DNA of 64,000 bases from an uncultured Pantoea sp. (lineage in GTDB: Bacteria; Pseudomonadota; Gammaproteobacteria; Enterobacterales; Enterobacteriaceae), in contig CAJYKU010000034.1 of NCBI GenBank assembly GCA_913775175.1, positions 1 to 64,000 on the forward strand, in the 5' to 3' direction. Every line of letters begins with the position of its first letter. Position 1 is the first letter of the stretch. The notes beneath the pieces are model-generated. The model was not told the DNA's origin and searched no databases. It saw only the letters and a list, made by a program, of their open reading frames with translations. Positions 36,408-49,003 of the stretch are shown here, one piece after another. The translations under genes were made by a program, and so were the position numbers.

Positions 36408-37355
36408 ATGACAAAGAATGCGCAACTTGATGTGGTCACTATCGGTGAAGCAATGGCGATGTTTATTGCCGGCGAACGTGGCGATCTGGCAGCAGCAGAG
36501 AGCTTTACCAAACGTATTGCGGGTGCCGAGCTGAATGTCGCTATTGGCCTGGCACGCCTCGGTCTGCAGGTTGGCTGGGTCAGCCGGGTGGGAGATGACA
36601 GTTTTGGCCGCTTTACGCTACAGCAGCTGGCTAAAGAGGGCGTTGATCATCGCTGTGTAACGATTGATGCCCGTTATCGCACCGGTTTTCAGCTTAAATC
36701 CCGGGTTGATGATGGCTCCGATCCGGAAGTGGAGTATTTCCGTAAAGGATCAGCGGCAAGTCATCTCTCTCCCGACGATTTCAGCCATGACTATTTTGGC
36801 AGTGCACGGCACCTGCATCTGAGCGGTGTTGCTGCTGCGCTCTCTGACACATCGCTGGCGCTGCTGCACTCTGCGGCGCAGACCATGCGCGCTCAGGGGA
36901 AAACTATCTCCTTTGATCCCAATCTGCGCCCTGTACTGTGGCGTAGCGAAACTGAGATGCGTCAGCAGCTCAATGCACTGGCGGAGTATGCAGACTGGGT
37001 GCTGCCGGGAGAAAAAGAGGGCTACATTCTGACGGGCTATCGTCAGCCAGAAGCGATTGCCGATTTTTATCTTGATAAGGGCGTAAAAGCAGTGGTGATT
37101 AAAACCGGCTGTGACGGTGCCTGGTATAAAACAGCAACCGGCGAAAAAGGCGTGGTAGCCCCGATTCTGGTCGATAACGTGGTTGATACCGTAGGTGCTG
37201 GTGACGGCTTTGCCGTGGGGCTGATCAGTGCGCTGCTGGAGGGAAAAACGCTGCCGCAGGCTATTCTGCGCGGCAATAAAATCGGGTCACTGGCGATTCA
37301 GGTCGCGGGCGACAGCGAAGGCTTACCCCGGCGCGATGCGCTGGGCGACTACTGA
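36408..37355 (+). CDS. kguK: 2-ketogluconate kinase KguK (PfkB family)
   Basis: A 315-residue PfkB/ribokinase-family sugar kinase. It likely phosphorylates 2-ketogluconate to 2-keto-6-phosphogluconate with ATP. The N-terminal motif AGAELNVAIGLARLG and the C-terminal anion-hole/catalytic motif DTVGAGDGFAVG with base Asp266 are clear. 2-Keto-3-deoxygluconate kinases share this fold, so the substrate is assigned from the operon. It has a TAAGGAG ribosome-binding site that overlaps the kguE stop codon. Confidence 0.85.
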   Translation: MTKNAQLDVVTIGEAMAMFIAGERGDLAAAESFTKRIAGAELNVAIGLARLGLQVGWVSRVGDDSFGRFTLQQLAKEGVDHRCVTIDARYRTGFQLKSRVDDGSDPEVEYFRKGSAASHLSPDDFSHDYFGSARHLHLSGVAAALSDTSLALLHSAAQTMRAQGKTISFDPNLRPVLWRSETEMRQQLNALAEYADWVLPGEKEGYILTGYRQPEAIADFYLDKGVKAVVIKTGCDGAWYKTATGEKGVVAPILVDNVVDTVGAGDGFAVGLISALLEGKTLPQAILRGNKIGSLAIQVAGDSEGLPRRDALGDY

Positions 37356-37448
37356 TTCATCGCAGACACACTATAAAACTGTTCCTACATCATAACAATT
37401 ACGAGGCGCATCAATGGAATGTGCCCGCCTCAATCAGAGGAGTCACGC

Positions 37449-38729
37449 ATGAAATCGCAGACAATCGCGCCAAAACGCTGGTGGTATATCATGCCCATCG
37501 TGTTTATCACCTACAGTCTGGCCTACCTGGACAGGGCAAACTTTAGCTTTGCCTCGGCCGCAGGTATTAACGACGATCTTGGTATTACCAAAGGCATGTC
37601 ATCGCTGCTGGGAGCACTGTTTTTTCTGGGTTATTTCTTTTTTCAGATCCCCGGCGCTATTTATGCCGAACGCCGTAGCGTAAAAAAACTGATTTTCTGG
37701 TGTCTGGTGCTGTGGGGAGGCTGCGCCTCTCTGACCGGTATCGTCAGCAATATTCCAATGCTGGCGGCCATCCGTTTTGTACTGGGCGTAGTAGAAGCGG
37801 CAGTGATGCCAGCCATGCTGATCTATATCAGCAACTGGTTTACTAAATCTGAGCGCTCGCGAGCGAACACTTTTCTGATTCTGGGTAATCCGGTCACTGT
37901 GCTATGGATGTCGGTGGTATCCGGCTATCTTATCAACGCCTTCGGCTGGCGCGAGATGTTTATTATTGAAGGCTTTCCGGCAGTGATCTGGGCTGTCGCC
38001 TGGTGGTTCCTGGTTCAGGATAAACCGGCGCAGGCTAAATGGATGAGTGACGAGGAGAAAGCCGCGCTGCAGGCACAGTTGCAGAAAGAGCAGGAAAATA
38101 TCAAAGCGGTGCGTAACTACAGCGAAGCTTTCCGCAATCGCAATGTGATTCTTCTCTGTATGCAATATTTTGCCTGGAGTATCGGCGTATATGGATTTGT
38201 ACTGTGGCTGCCGTCGATTCTGCGCAACGGCACACAAATGGGTATTGTAGAGGCGGGCTGGCTCTCAGCAGTGCCTTACCTGGTGGCGACCATTGCCATG
38301 GTGCTGGTCTCCTGGGCCTCAGATAAAACCCAGAATCGTAAACTGTTTGTCTGGCCTCTCCTGCTGATTGGTGCACTGGCGTTCCTGGGTTCCTATCTGG
38401 TGGGACCGGGGAATTTCTGGCTCTCTTACACCCTGCTGGTGATTGCTGGCGGCGCTATGTACGCTCCTTATGGGCCATTCTTTGCCATCATTCCTGAAAT
38501 GCTGCCGCGTAACGTTGCCGGAGGCGCAATGGCACTGATCAACAGCATGGGTGCCCTTGGCTCCTTTATCGGCTCATGGATTGTTGGCTATCTTAATGGT
38601 GCCACCGGTTCGCCTGCTGCCTCCTACATCTTTATGGGAACAGCCCTGCTGGTTTCGGTCTGGCTGACGCTTATCGTTAAGCCTGCCGAAAACAAAGCAT
38701 CAGCGATACCCGAGGCGAAACACGCCTGA
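37449..38729 (+). CDS. kguT: 2-ketogluconate MFS transporter KguT
   Basis: A 426-residue major-facilitator transporter of the anion:cation symporter (ACS) type, with 12 membrane segments and a central cytoplasmic loop at about 195-235. The N-terminal YLDRANFSFA motif is characteristic of hexuronate/ketogluconate carriers. It probably imports 2-ketogluconate with protons. The ATG has GAGGAG upstream. It is third in the operon, 93 bp after kguK. Confidence 0.85.
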   Translation: MKSQTIAPKRWWYIMPIVFITYSLAYLDRANFSFASAAGINDDLGITKGMSSLLGALFFLGYFFFQIPGAIYAERRSVKKLIFWCLVLWGGCASLTGIVSNIPMLAAIRFVLGVVEAAVMPAMLIYISNWFTKSERSRANTFLILGNPVTVLWMSVVSGYLINAFGWREMFIIEGFPAVIWAVAWWFLVQDKPAQAKWMSDEEKAALQAQLQKEQENIKAVRNYSEAFRNRNVILLCMQYFAWSIGVYGFVLWLPSILRNGTQMGIVEAGWLSAVPYLVATIAMVLVSWASDKTQNRKLFVWPLLLIGALAFLGSYLVGPGNFWLSYTLLVIAGGAMYAPYGPFFAIIPEMLPRNVAGGAMALINSMGALGSFIGSWIVGYLNGATGSPAASYIFMGTALLVSVWLTLIVKPAENKASAIPEAKHA

Positions 38730-38750
38730 AAGCGTAAGAAATGATCTTGT

Positions 38751-38770
38751 CGGGCAGCGCAGGCTGCCCG
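38751..38770 (+). promoter_or_regulatory. Intercistronic hairpin between kguT and kguD
   Basis: Stem CGGGCAGC/GCTGCCCG with loop GCAG, in the 66-bp spacer. The downstream TCACCAATTTT is too weak for a convincing terminator, so partial attenuation or mRNA protection is more likely. Confidence 0.5.
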
Positions 38771-38795
38771 TCACCAATTTTACAGGGAGCAAATT

Positions 38796-39770
38796 ATGAA
38801 ACCTGCTGTGATCCTCTATAAAACTCTGCCGGACGATCTGCGCAGCCAGCTCGACAGCCATTTCCGCGTAACTCAGGTCAAAGATGTCACGCCTGATACT
38901 GTCCGGCAGCACGCTGATGCATTTGCGCAGGCGGAAGGCATTATCGGCTCCGGTGGCAAGGTCAATGATGAACTCCTGAATCAGATGCCAGCACTGCGCG
39001 CCTGCTCTACCATCTCAGTGGGTTATGACAACTTTGATGTTGCAGCACTGAATCAGCGTAACGTGCTGCTGATGCACACACCAACCGTATTAACGGAAAC
39101 CGTAGCTGACACCATGATGGCGCTGGTGCTGAGCACAGCACGCCGCGTAACAGAGCTGGATAAATGGGTGAAAAACGGCGAGTGGAAAAAAAGCATTGGC
39201 CCGGATCGGTTTGGTACTGATGTGCATCATAAAACGCTGGGTATACTTGGCATGGGCCGTATCGGTCTGGCGCTGGCACAGCGCGCCCATTTTGGCTTTG
39301 GTATGAATATTCTCTATAACGCTCGTCGCCAGCATGAAGAAGCAGAGCAGCGTTTTAGCGCACGCGCCTGCGATCTGGAAACGCTGCTGAAAGAGAGCGA
39401 TTTTGTCTGTATCAGTCTGCCACTGACCGAACAGACCCACCATATGATTGGCGCTGCTGAACTGCAGCTGATGAAGCCCGGCGCCATTCTGATCAATGCC
39501 GGGCGGGGCCCGGTAGTCGATGAACAGGCACTGACTGCGGCGCTAAAAGCGGGCACCATCCTGGGTGCCGGACTCGATGTATTTGAAGTTGAACCCGTGC
39601 CTGCCGATGCAGAGATCCTTACGCTGCCAAATGTTGTGGCGCTGCCGCATATTGGCTCTGCGACCCATGAAACCCGCTACGGTATGGCGCGAGATGCGGT
39701 TGAAAATCTGATTACCGCACTCACCGGCACGCCGGATAAAAACTGCGTTAATCCGCAGATCCTGCGCTAA
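38796..39770 (+). CDS. ghrB: 2-ketogluconate/glyoxylate reductase (GhrB-like, KguD role)
   Basis: NAD(P)H-dependent D-2-hydroxyacid dehydrogenase, 324 residues like E. coli GhrB (YiaE), with extensive identity ([41 protein letters not shown]). The nucleotide-binding motif is [12 protein letters not shown]. Catalytic Arg lies in [10 protein letters not shown], Glu in the LDVFEVEP region, and His in LPHIGSA. In E. coli it reduces glyoxylate, hydroxypyruvate and 2-ketogluconate. As the last gene of the kgu operon it likely performs the KguD step, reducing 2-keto-6-phosphogluconate to 6-phosphogluconate. Confidence 0.88.
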   Translation: MKPAVILYKTLPDDLRSQLDSHFRVTQVKDVTPDTVRQHADAFAQAEGIIGSGGKVNDELLNQMPALRACSTISVGYDNFDVAALNQRNVLLMHTPTVLTETVADTMMALVLSTARRVTELDKWVKNGEWKKSIGPDRFGTDVHHKTLGILGMGRIGLALAQRAHFGFGMNILYNARRQHEEAEQRFSARACDLETLLKESDFVCISLPLTEQTHHMIGAAELQLMKPGAILINAGRGPVVDEQALTAALKAGTILGAGLDVFEVEPVPADAEILTLPNVVALPHIGSATHETRYGMARDAVENLITALTGTPDKNCVNPQILR

Positions 39771-39853
39771 CGCTGCTGTTTTAACCATTGCGCCTGCCCG
39801 CAGCGGGCGCTATGGTGACTTATCCATTCGCTCATCATATGATTTTTTCTCCT

Positions 39854-41098
39854 ATGTCTTTTTCTCAGTTTGGCGACAAATTTACGCAACACTCCGGCAT
39901 CTCACGTCTGATGGAAGATATGGGCGAGGGCCTGCGCTCACCCGGTACCATTATGCTGGGAGGGGGGAATCCGGCGCAGATCCCGGCGATCAACGACTAT
40001 TTTGATCAGCTGCTGCTACAGATGCAGAAAGATGGCACTCTGAGCGAAGCGCTGTGCAATTATGATGGCCCACGCGGTAAAGCACAGCTGCTGGCATCGC
40101 TCGCCAGACTGTTAAGCGAGCAGTTTGACTGGCCGATTACGCCACAGAATATTGCGCTGACCAATGGCAGCCAGAGCGCCTTTTTCTATCTGTTCAATCT
40201 TTTCGCCGGACATCGCGCCGATGGCAGTAAAAAACGCGTGCTGTTTCCGCTGGCACCGGAATATCTTGGTTATGCTGACGCGGGCCTCGAAGAGGATCTG
40301 TTTGTGTCAGCGAAACCTAACATTGAGCTGCTGCCGGAAGGACAGTTCAAATATCACGTTGATTTCGATCATCTGCCGCTGAATGACGATACCGGGCTGA
40401 TTTGCGTGTCGCGCCCGACCAATCCCACCGGTAACGTCATTACGGATGATGAGCTATTACGGCTCGATGCGCTGGCACAGCAGCACGGGGTGCCGCTACT
40501 GATTGATAACGCTTATGGGGTACCCTTCCCCGGCATTATTTTTAGCGACGTGCGTCCGCTGTGGAATCCCAATACTATTCTCTGCATGAGCCTGTCAAAG
40601 CTCGGTTTACCCGGTGCGCGCTGCGGCATCATTATTGCTGATGAGAAGATTATTAGTGCCATTGGCAATATGAACGGCATTATCAGCCTTGCGCCTGGCA
40701 GCATTGGTCCGGCAATTGCCAACGAAATGATTGTACGCGGCGATCTGCTGCGTCTGTCTGATGAGGTTATTCGGCCTTTTTACCATAACAAAGTGCAGGA
40801 AACGCTGGCCATTTTACGGCGCTATCTGCCGGAAGATCGCTGTCTGATCCATAAGCCTGAGGGAGCGATTTTTCTCTGGCTCTGGTTCCGCGATCTGCCG
40901 GTCAGCACAGAGACGCTCTATCAGCGGCTAAAAGCACGTGGCGTGCTGATGGTGCCGGGGCACTTTTTCTTTCCGGGACTGGAACAGGCGTGGCCGCATA
41001 CTCACCAGTGCATGCGCATGAACTATGTGCCTGAGGCAGACAAAATCGAGCATGCGGTGCAGATTCTGGCTGAAGAGCTGGATCGCGCCTGGCGTTAA
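39854..41098 (+). CDS. avtA: Valine--pyruvate transaminase AvtA
   Basis: PLP-dependent aminotransferase that interconverts valine/2-oxoisovalerate with alanine/pyruvate, a second route to alanine and valine. It is 414 residues from MSFSQFGDKFTQHSGI (417 in E. coli). The PLP-binding lysine is Lys249 in SLSKLGLPGARCG, with ALTNGSQSAFFYLFNLFAG and VSRPTNPTGNV also conserved. Upstream ATGs in the same frame lack homology. It is a single gene, 83 bp after ghrB/kguD. Confidence 0.96.
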   Translation: MSFSQFGDKFTQHSGISRLMEDMGEGLRSPGTIMLGGGNPAQIPAINDYFDQLLLQMQKDGTLSEALCNYDGPRGKAQLLASLARLLSEQFDWPITPQNIALTNGSQSAFFYLFNLFAGHRADGSKKRVLFPLAPEYLGYADAGLEEDLFVSAKPNIELLPEGQFKYHVDFDHLPLNDDTGLICVSRPTNPTGNVITDDELLRLDALAQQHGVPLLIDNAYGVPFPGIIFSDVRPLWNPNTILCMSLSKLGLPGARCGIIIADEKIISAIGNMNGIISLAPGSIGPAIANEMIVRGDLLRLSDEVIRPFYHNKVQETLAILRRYLPEDRCLIHKPEGAIFLWLWFRDLPVSTETLYQRLKARGVLMVPGHFFFPGLEQAWPHTHQCMRMNYVPEADKIEHAVQILAEELDRAWR

Positions 41099-41182
41099 CT
41101 CTGCTTTCAGCATAGCGCCAGCGGCGGCAGAGAGCGGTGCCACAGCGTTTAATTAGCAGCAGCCTGAAAACAGGATACAGGT

Positions 41183-42100
41183 ATGTCACTCAAAGATATG
41201 TTGTTAGCGTTGTGCGTTGTGGTCGCGTGGGGTGTCAACTTTGTTGTGATCAAACTGGGGCTACAGGGGATGCCCCCTTTTCTGCTGGCGGGATTACGTT
41301 TTGCGCTGGTCGCCTTTCCCGCTCTGTTGTTTGTTAAACGTCCCGCTATCCCGCTACGCTGGCTGCTGCTTTATGGCCTGACCATCAGCTTTGGACAATT
41401 TGCCTTTCTGTTTCTGGCTATCAGGCTGGGAATGCCTGCCGGACTCGCCTCACTGGTTCTTCAGGCGCAGGCATTCTTCACCCTGCTACTGGGGGCGCTG
41501 CTGCTGGCAGAGAGACTACGCTGGAACCATATCGCTGGTATTGCTGTTGCCACGCTGGGCATGTATCTGCTTGCCACTGCCGGCATGGCTGATCAGACGG
41601 CGGGAGGAATTACGCTAACCACCATGATGCTGACGCTGGCGGCAGCGCTGTCGTGGGGGTTTGGCAACATCACCAATAAAGTGATTCTGCGTAACCATCG
41701 TGTGCCGGTGATGTCGCTGGTGGTGTGGAGTGCACTGATACCTGTTGTACCGTTTTTTGCCTGCTCATGGTGGTTCGAGGGGAGCAGCACGATTGTTCAT
41801 AGCCTGCAGCAGATTTCGCTGCAAACAGTACTGGCTCTGATCTATCTCGCGTTTATTGCCACCATTGTTGGCTATGGTATCTGGGGCAGATTGTTAAGCC
41901 GCTATGAGACCTGGCGCGTGGCACCACTGACGCTGCTGGTGCCGGTGGTGGGCATAATCAGTGCTGCTGTTGTGCTGAATGAAGTGCTCTCTGCCCGCGA
42001 ACTGACAGGCGCCGCCGTGATTGTGCTTGGTTTACTAATCAATGTGTTTGGCGGCGTGCTAAGCCAGCGTTTACTGCCGCGCGCCAGATTTTTGTCATAA
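41183..42100 (+). CDS. eamA: O-acetylserine/cysteine exporter EamA
   Basis: A 305-residue drug/metabolite-transporter protein with two EamA repeats and ten membrane segments. The sequence follows E. coli EamA (YdeD) closely: WGVNFVVIKLGLQGMPPFLLAGLRF, GMPAGLASLVLQAQAFFT, and IVGYGIWGRLLSRYETWRVAPL. E. coli EamA exports cysteine-pathway metabolites such as O-acetylserine. It lies between avtA and ibpA, whereas E. coli carries eamA elsewhere. Confidence 0.87.
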   Translation: MSLKDMLLALCVVVAWGVNFVVIKLGLQGMPPFLLAGLRFALVAFPALLFVKRPAIPLRWLLLYGLTISFGQFAFLFLAIRLGMPAGLASLVLQAQAFFTLLLGALLLAERLRWNHIAGIAVATLGMYLLATAGMADQTAGGITLTTMMLTLAAALSWGFGNITNKVILRNHRVPVMSLVVWSALIPVVPFFACSWWFEGSSTIVHSLQQISLQTVLALIYLAFIATIVGYGIWGRLLSRYETWRVAPLTLLVPVVGIISAAVVLNEVLSARELTGAAVIVLGLLINVFGGVLSQRLLPRARFLS

Positions 42101-42125
42101 AAAAACGCCGCATGGCAGCGGCGTT
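42098..42125 (-). terminator. Terminator of ibpA
   Basis: Stem AACGCCGC/GCGGCGTT followed on the minus strand by a seven-T run, 22 bp after the ibpA stop; it overlaps the stop codon of the convergent eamA. No ibpB follows ibpA. Confidence 0.88.
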
Positions 42126-42147
42126 AGTCATCGCGAAGCTTATCGCG

Positions 42148-42564
42148 TTATTTCAGGATTTCAATCCGACGCGGTTTCGCCTCTTCAGGGACAATGCGCT
42201 CAAGATCGATGCTTAACAGTCCCAGTTCGAGACGCGCATCGCGCACCACGATATGGTCGGCCAGCTGGAATTTACGCTCGAAATTACGCTCGGCGATACC
42301 CTGATAGAGGTATTTACGCTCCTGCTGCTCTTCGGCGTGTGCACCACGTACCACCAGCATATTGTCGTGTGCAGTGATATCAAGCTCATGCTGAGCAAAG
42401 CCTGCAACAGCGATCGTGATGCGGTAGTGGTTTTCATCCACCAGCTCTACATTGTAGGGGGGATAACCGCCATTGCTCTGGTTTTGATTGGTTTCAAGCA
42501 GGTTAAACAGACGATCAAAGCCTATTGCAGAACGATAAAGTGGAGAGAGATCAAAGTTACGCAT
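42148..42564 (-). CDS. ibpA: Small heat shock protein IbpA
   Basis: ATP-independent holdase that coats aggregating proteins under heat stress and passes them to DnaK/ClpB. It is 138 residues from [20 protein letters not shown] with AGGAG upstream. The alpha-crystallin domain (about 40-125) includes [22 protein letters not shown] and [10 protein letters not shown]. The C-terminal RRIEI supplies the conserved IxI-type anchor. In E. coli ibpA and ibpB form an operon; here ibpA is alone and is followed by a terminator. It carries a sigma-32-type promoter and a thermosensor leader. Confidence 0.97.
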   Translation of the reverse strand: MRNFDLSPLYRSAIGFDRLFNLLETNQNQSNGGYPPYNVELVDENHYRITIAVAGFAQHELDITAHDNMLVVRGAHAEEQQERKYLYQGIAERNFERKFQLADHIVVRDARLELGLLSIDLERIVPEEAKPRRIEILK

Positions 42565-42661
42565 AATACTACTCCTGATAATCAGCAAGTTCAGGCAACC
42601 TTCCACCATGGAGAGGTTGACCGGCCCGCTACTGTCCCTTGCGGCAACAGTAATATGGGCG
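42565..42661 (-). promoter_or_regulatory. ROSE-type RNA thermometer in the ibpA leader
   Basis: The predicted leader of about 97 nt contains TTGCTGATTATCAGGAGT just before the start codon. The TTGCTGAT strand can pair with ATCAGGAG and hide the Shine-Dalgarno sequence, as in the E. coli ibpA ROSE element. Upstream stem-forming segments (CCATGG, TTGCC/GGCAA) fit the multi-hairpin layout. Melting at high temperature would allow translation. Confidence 0.8.
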
Positions 42662-42668
42662 TGTTTTA

Positions 42669-42697
42669 AAGATGGGTATGGTCGTGCATTTTTCAAG
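42669..42697 (-). promoter_or_regulatory. Sigma-32 heat-shock promoter of ibpA
   Basis: Minus strand CTTGAAA (42691-42697) and CCCATCTT (42669-42676), separated by 14 bp, match the sigma-32 consensus CTTGAAA / CCCCATNT. The implied transcript start gives a leader of about 98 nt, close to that of E. coli ibpA. Confidence 0.75.
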
Positions 42698-42847
42698 CGT
42701 GACCGACGCGATTTTTTTGCAGCAAAACTGGCGATATGACATACACTCAGGAAACCATGCACCTGCGCGGATAATAGGGCCAGAGAGCACTGATAATGTC
42801 AGGTGACATACTCCAGCCAGGGCACAGCCATGACTGAAGGGATAATG

Positions 42848-43207
42848 ATGATGAAGATGATAAAACGTTTTCCGCTCACCAGCGTGCTGGTGTGCTGTAT
42901 GGCAACCACAACGGGCTGTTCCAGCATGATGTCGCACTCTGGCGGTAGCCAGGGTTATTACCCTGGCACCCGTGCCAGCGCCAAAATGCTGACTGACGAT
43001 AACACCGGCTGGGCACTGAAACCGCTGGCGCTCATCGATCTGCCTTTCTCTGCTGCGCTGGATACGCTGCTGCTGCCGTGGGATTACTTTCACGCTGATG
43101 AAGATAAGCGCATGACTTCGCCGCGCGAGCGCGTGCTGCAGAGTGAAAAAGAGGCCAATACTCAGGCCAGTCTCGCTACGGCTATGCCTGTGCCTGCTCC
43201 GCACTAA
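42848..43207 (+). CDS. yidQ: DUF1375 lipoprotein YidQ
   Basis: A predicted small outer-membrane lipoprotein of about 119 residues. Lipobox TTGC with Cys24 is followed by SSMMSHSGGSQGYYPGTRAS, DDNTGWALK and LDTLLLPWDYF, all matching E. coli YidQ, which also sits beside ibpA. Function unknown. Several adjacent ATG codons (42845, 42848, 42851) make the exact start uncertain; 42848 has the best spacing to AAGGG. Its last 26 bp overlap the 3' end of the convergent yidR. Confidence 0.87.
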   Translation: MMKMIKRFPLTSVLVCCMATTTGCSSMMSHSGGSQGYYPGTRASAKMLTDDNTGWALKPLALIDLPFSAALDTLLLPWDYFHADEDKRMTSPRERVLQSEKEANTQASLATAMPVPAPH

Positions 43208-44447
43208 CACAGAACAGCTGACGCCAGCCGTCTGTTTCGCGCATATAGGCGATCTGTTTGCCATCCGGCGACCAGACCACCGCGTCACCGCTCAGAGTGG
43301 CATCGCTTAACCCGGTTAGCGGCACACAGCTGCCGCTGGCGATCTCGCAGCACATCACCCGATTGTCGCTGATAAACGCCACAAACCGCCCCTGAGGATG
43401 CCAGCTAAAAGCTGACTGAATGCTGCGGGTAAGCCGGGTAATCTGATGGGGTTCACCACCATTGGGTGAGATGCACCAGAGCTGAATAATGCCCTGCTCA
43501 TCTGCCAGCAGAAACGCAATCGCGCTGCCGTCCGGCGCTGCCCGCAGCCAGTGACGCGGCTGCAGTGCCAGGCCACGCGTCCAGGTCAGACGCCGCTGCC
43601 GCACGCTGGCGGGCGGTGCGGGCAGTGTGGTAGCACTGCCCTCAAGCGGTGCATTGCCTGGCCGGGCATAGTCTGTCAGCGCCTCCGGCAAGTCGACAAT
43701 AAAAACCTCCGGAGTTATCTGTCCGCTGGCATCCCGTGTGTTGCCAATAAAGGCGATAGCCCAGCGCTGCCAGCTGCCATCTGCTTTTCGATAGCCACGG
43801 TTGCCTATCCAGCACTCCTCATATGCCCGGTCAATCTGATCGCTGCCCGGTTGCGGATCGCGCTGCGTCTGGCTCACCAGCACACAGTAGTGACTGCCAG
43901 CATATTCGCGCGGATGCTGTTGTGGTGGATAAACCGGATGCAGCGGAACAGCAACGCCTACATTACGCAGATCTTCACGTGCATCCCGCTCATGCATAAC
44001 ATGGTCGTTATAGGTAAAACTAAGGCGTGTACCATCAGGGCTGAAAACATGCACATGTGTTCCGCCCCGCAGCGCACCGGGTGTATAGGGTGCGGTGATA
44101 TCGCAGGCATCCAGCGTGGCTGCCTGCCCCTGCTGCACAATAACGCCACATCGGTGATGAAAGTCATAGTGCCAGTCCACATCAGGATGCTCTGGCCCAT
44201 GAATGCAGACATAGCGCGGTGGCATATCGGGGCTGACTGTTACCACGCCAACATGCGCACCGTTGCGCGCCCGATACAGCACCTCAACTTCTCCGGTTGC
44301 CACATTTACCCGTTCAATGGTCTCACCGGTGAACGATGCGCCTGAGGGCCGGACATCAAATGCCAGCCACTGACTGTCGGCGGTCCAGACGTTGATATTA
44401 GTTAGCTGATGGTGGCGCGGCGCAAAGGTGAGTTGTTTTTCTGACAT
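43182..44447 (-). CDS. yidR: YidR family beta-propeller protein (DUF3748)
   Basis: A 421-residue protein of the DUF3748 family with WD40/TolB-like beta-propeller repeats (FSPDGTRLSF, AAPDGSAIAFL, WHPQGRFVAF, WSPDGKQIAYM). It follows E. coli YidR closely: DVRPSGASFTGETIERVN, GGTHVHVFSPDGTRLSFTYNDHVMHE. The relation to oligogalacturonate-lyase-like propellers suggests carbohydrate binding, but no activity is known. There is no signal peptide. It is convergent with yidQ and overlaps its end by 26 bp. Confidence 0.9.
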   Translation of the reverse strand: MSEKQLTFAPRHHQLTNINVWTADSQWLAFDVRPSGASFTGETIERVNVATGEVEVLYRARNGAHVGVVTVSPDMPPRYVCIHGPEHPDVDWHYDFHHRCGVIVQQGQAATLDACDITAPYTPGALRGGTHVHVFSPDGTRLSFTYNDHVMHERDAREDLRNVGVAVPLHPVYPPQQHPREYAGSHYCVLVSQTQRDPQPGSDQIDRAYEECWIGNRGYRKADGSWQRWAIAFIGNTRDASGQITPEVFIVDLPEALTDYARPGNAPLEGSATTLPAPPASVRQRRLTWTRGLALQPRHWLRAAPDGSAIAFLLADEQGIIQLWCISPNGGEPHQITRLTRSIQSAFSWHPQGRFVAFISDNRVMCCEIASGSCVPLTGLSDATLSGDAVVWSPDGKQIAYMRETDGWRQLFCVSAEQAQA

Positions 44448-44548
44448 AGCGTGATTTTCCGGTTAATCAACGCTGACAAGGTACGCGATTTTATCACGTG
44501 ACGCAGCTGTTTTGCCGCAGGTGATAGCTGATCACCTGCGGCGAACGC

Positions 44549-45358
44549 TTACAGCACCAGCTTTTCAATCGCGTGTGCCACACCATCTTCCCGATTGGTT
44601 TTTGTGACAAACTGCGCAATGCTCTTCACTGAATCGATAGCATTGCCCATGGCAACCCCCGTGCCGGCATACTCAATCATTGCCAGGTCGTTCTCCTGAT
44701 CGCCAATCGCCATCACTTCTGACTGCTGCAGGCCGAGTTTTTCCGCCAGCATTTTTACACCGTAGCCCTTGTCGACTTCCGGGTTAAGGATTTCCAGAAA
44801 ATAGGGTGCGCTTTTCAGAATAGTGTAGTGCTCGCGTGCGCGCTCTGGCAGGCCAGCAATAGCTTTATCCAGCAGCGCTGGCTTATCGATCATCATAATT
44901 TTGGGAAAACGCGTGGCGGGATCCATCTCATCAACGGCACGATAGCGCACCGGGATACCGGTCAGGCTGGCTTCATGAATCGTAAACTCACTGATATCTT
45001 TGTTAGGGGTATACAGAAAGGCTTTATCAAACGCCTGGAAATGTACGCCCAGTTCACGTGCCAGCTGCTCAAAGTAGAGATAATCGTCAAAGCCCAGCGT
45101 CTTTTCAGCCACCACTTCACCATTGTCAGCCCGGTGAGCCAGTGCGCCATTATTGCTGATGCAGTACTGGCCCGCCTGATGCAGGTCCAGCTCTTTCAGA
45201 TAGCGCTCAATGCCGGTGTAGGGCCGTCCGGTAGCCAGCACCACATAAACGCCTTTGTCACGCGCGCGAGTAATCGCTGCTTTTACCGCTGGTGTGATCT
45301 TATGCTGTGGATCAAGCAGGGTGCCATCCATATCGATTGCAATCAGTTTTATTGCCAT
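44549..45358 (-). CDS. yidA: HAD-family sugar phosphatase YidA
   Basis: Cytoplasmic haloacid-dehalogenase phosphatase of the Cof subfamily, 269 residues (270 in E. coli). Motif I IAIDMDGTLLD holds the nucleophile Asp9 and acid Asp11; motif II is VVLATGRP; motif IV is AIGDQENDLAMIEYAG. The E. coli enzyme hydrolyses several sugar phosphates in vitro, including erythrose 4-phosphate. It is located between yidR and gyrB, as in E. coli. Confidence 0.95.
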   Translation of the reverse strand: MAIKLIAIDMDGTLLDPQHKITPAVKAAITRARDKGVYVVLATGRPYTGIERYLKELDLHQAGQYCISNNGALAHRADNGEVVAEKTLGFDDYLYFEQLARELGVHFQAFDKAFLYTPNKDISEFTIHEASLTGIPVRYRAVDEMDPATRFPKIMMIDKPALLDKAIAGLPERAREHYTILKSAPYFLEILNPEVDKGYGVKMLAEKLGLQQSEVMAIGDQENDLAMIEYAGTGVAMGNAIDSVKSIAQFVTKTNREDGVAHAIEKLVL

Positions 45359-45453
45359 AACATCCTCAGTGAAGTCGGGGTCTGGCTTAATCCTGGCATG
45401 ATTCGGTTAACGGTGACCAGTAAGAGAGAGAAAAGAAAAGCGGGTCAGAACAG

Positions 45454-45478
45454 AAAAACCCCTCCCGGACGGGAGGGG
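45454..45478 (-). terminator. Terminator of gyrB
   Basis: Eight-bp stem CCCCTCCC/GGGAGGGG with loop GGAC and a TTTTT run on the minus strand, 11 bp after the gyrB stop. It ends the dnaA-dnaN-recF-gyrB operon. Confidence 0.92.
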
Positions 45479-45488
45479 TCAGAGCGTA

Positions 45489-49003
<3,515 letters not shown>

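Noticed and set aside
39792-39813. GC-rich inverted repeat after ghrB/kguD as an operon terminator
   Set aside because: GCCCG-CAG-CGGGC forms a short stem but no T-run follows; read-through into avtA cannot be excluded.
43551-44345. 264-codon open frame antisense to yidR
   Set aside because: The YidR frame matches a known family end to end; the antisense product is Cys/Met/Ile-rich without domain features.
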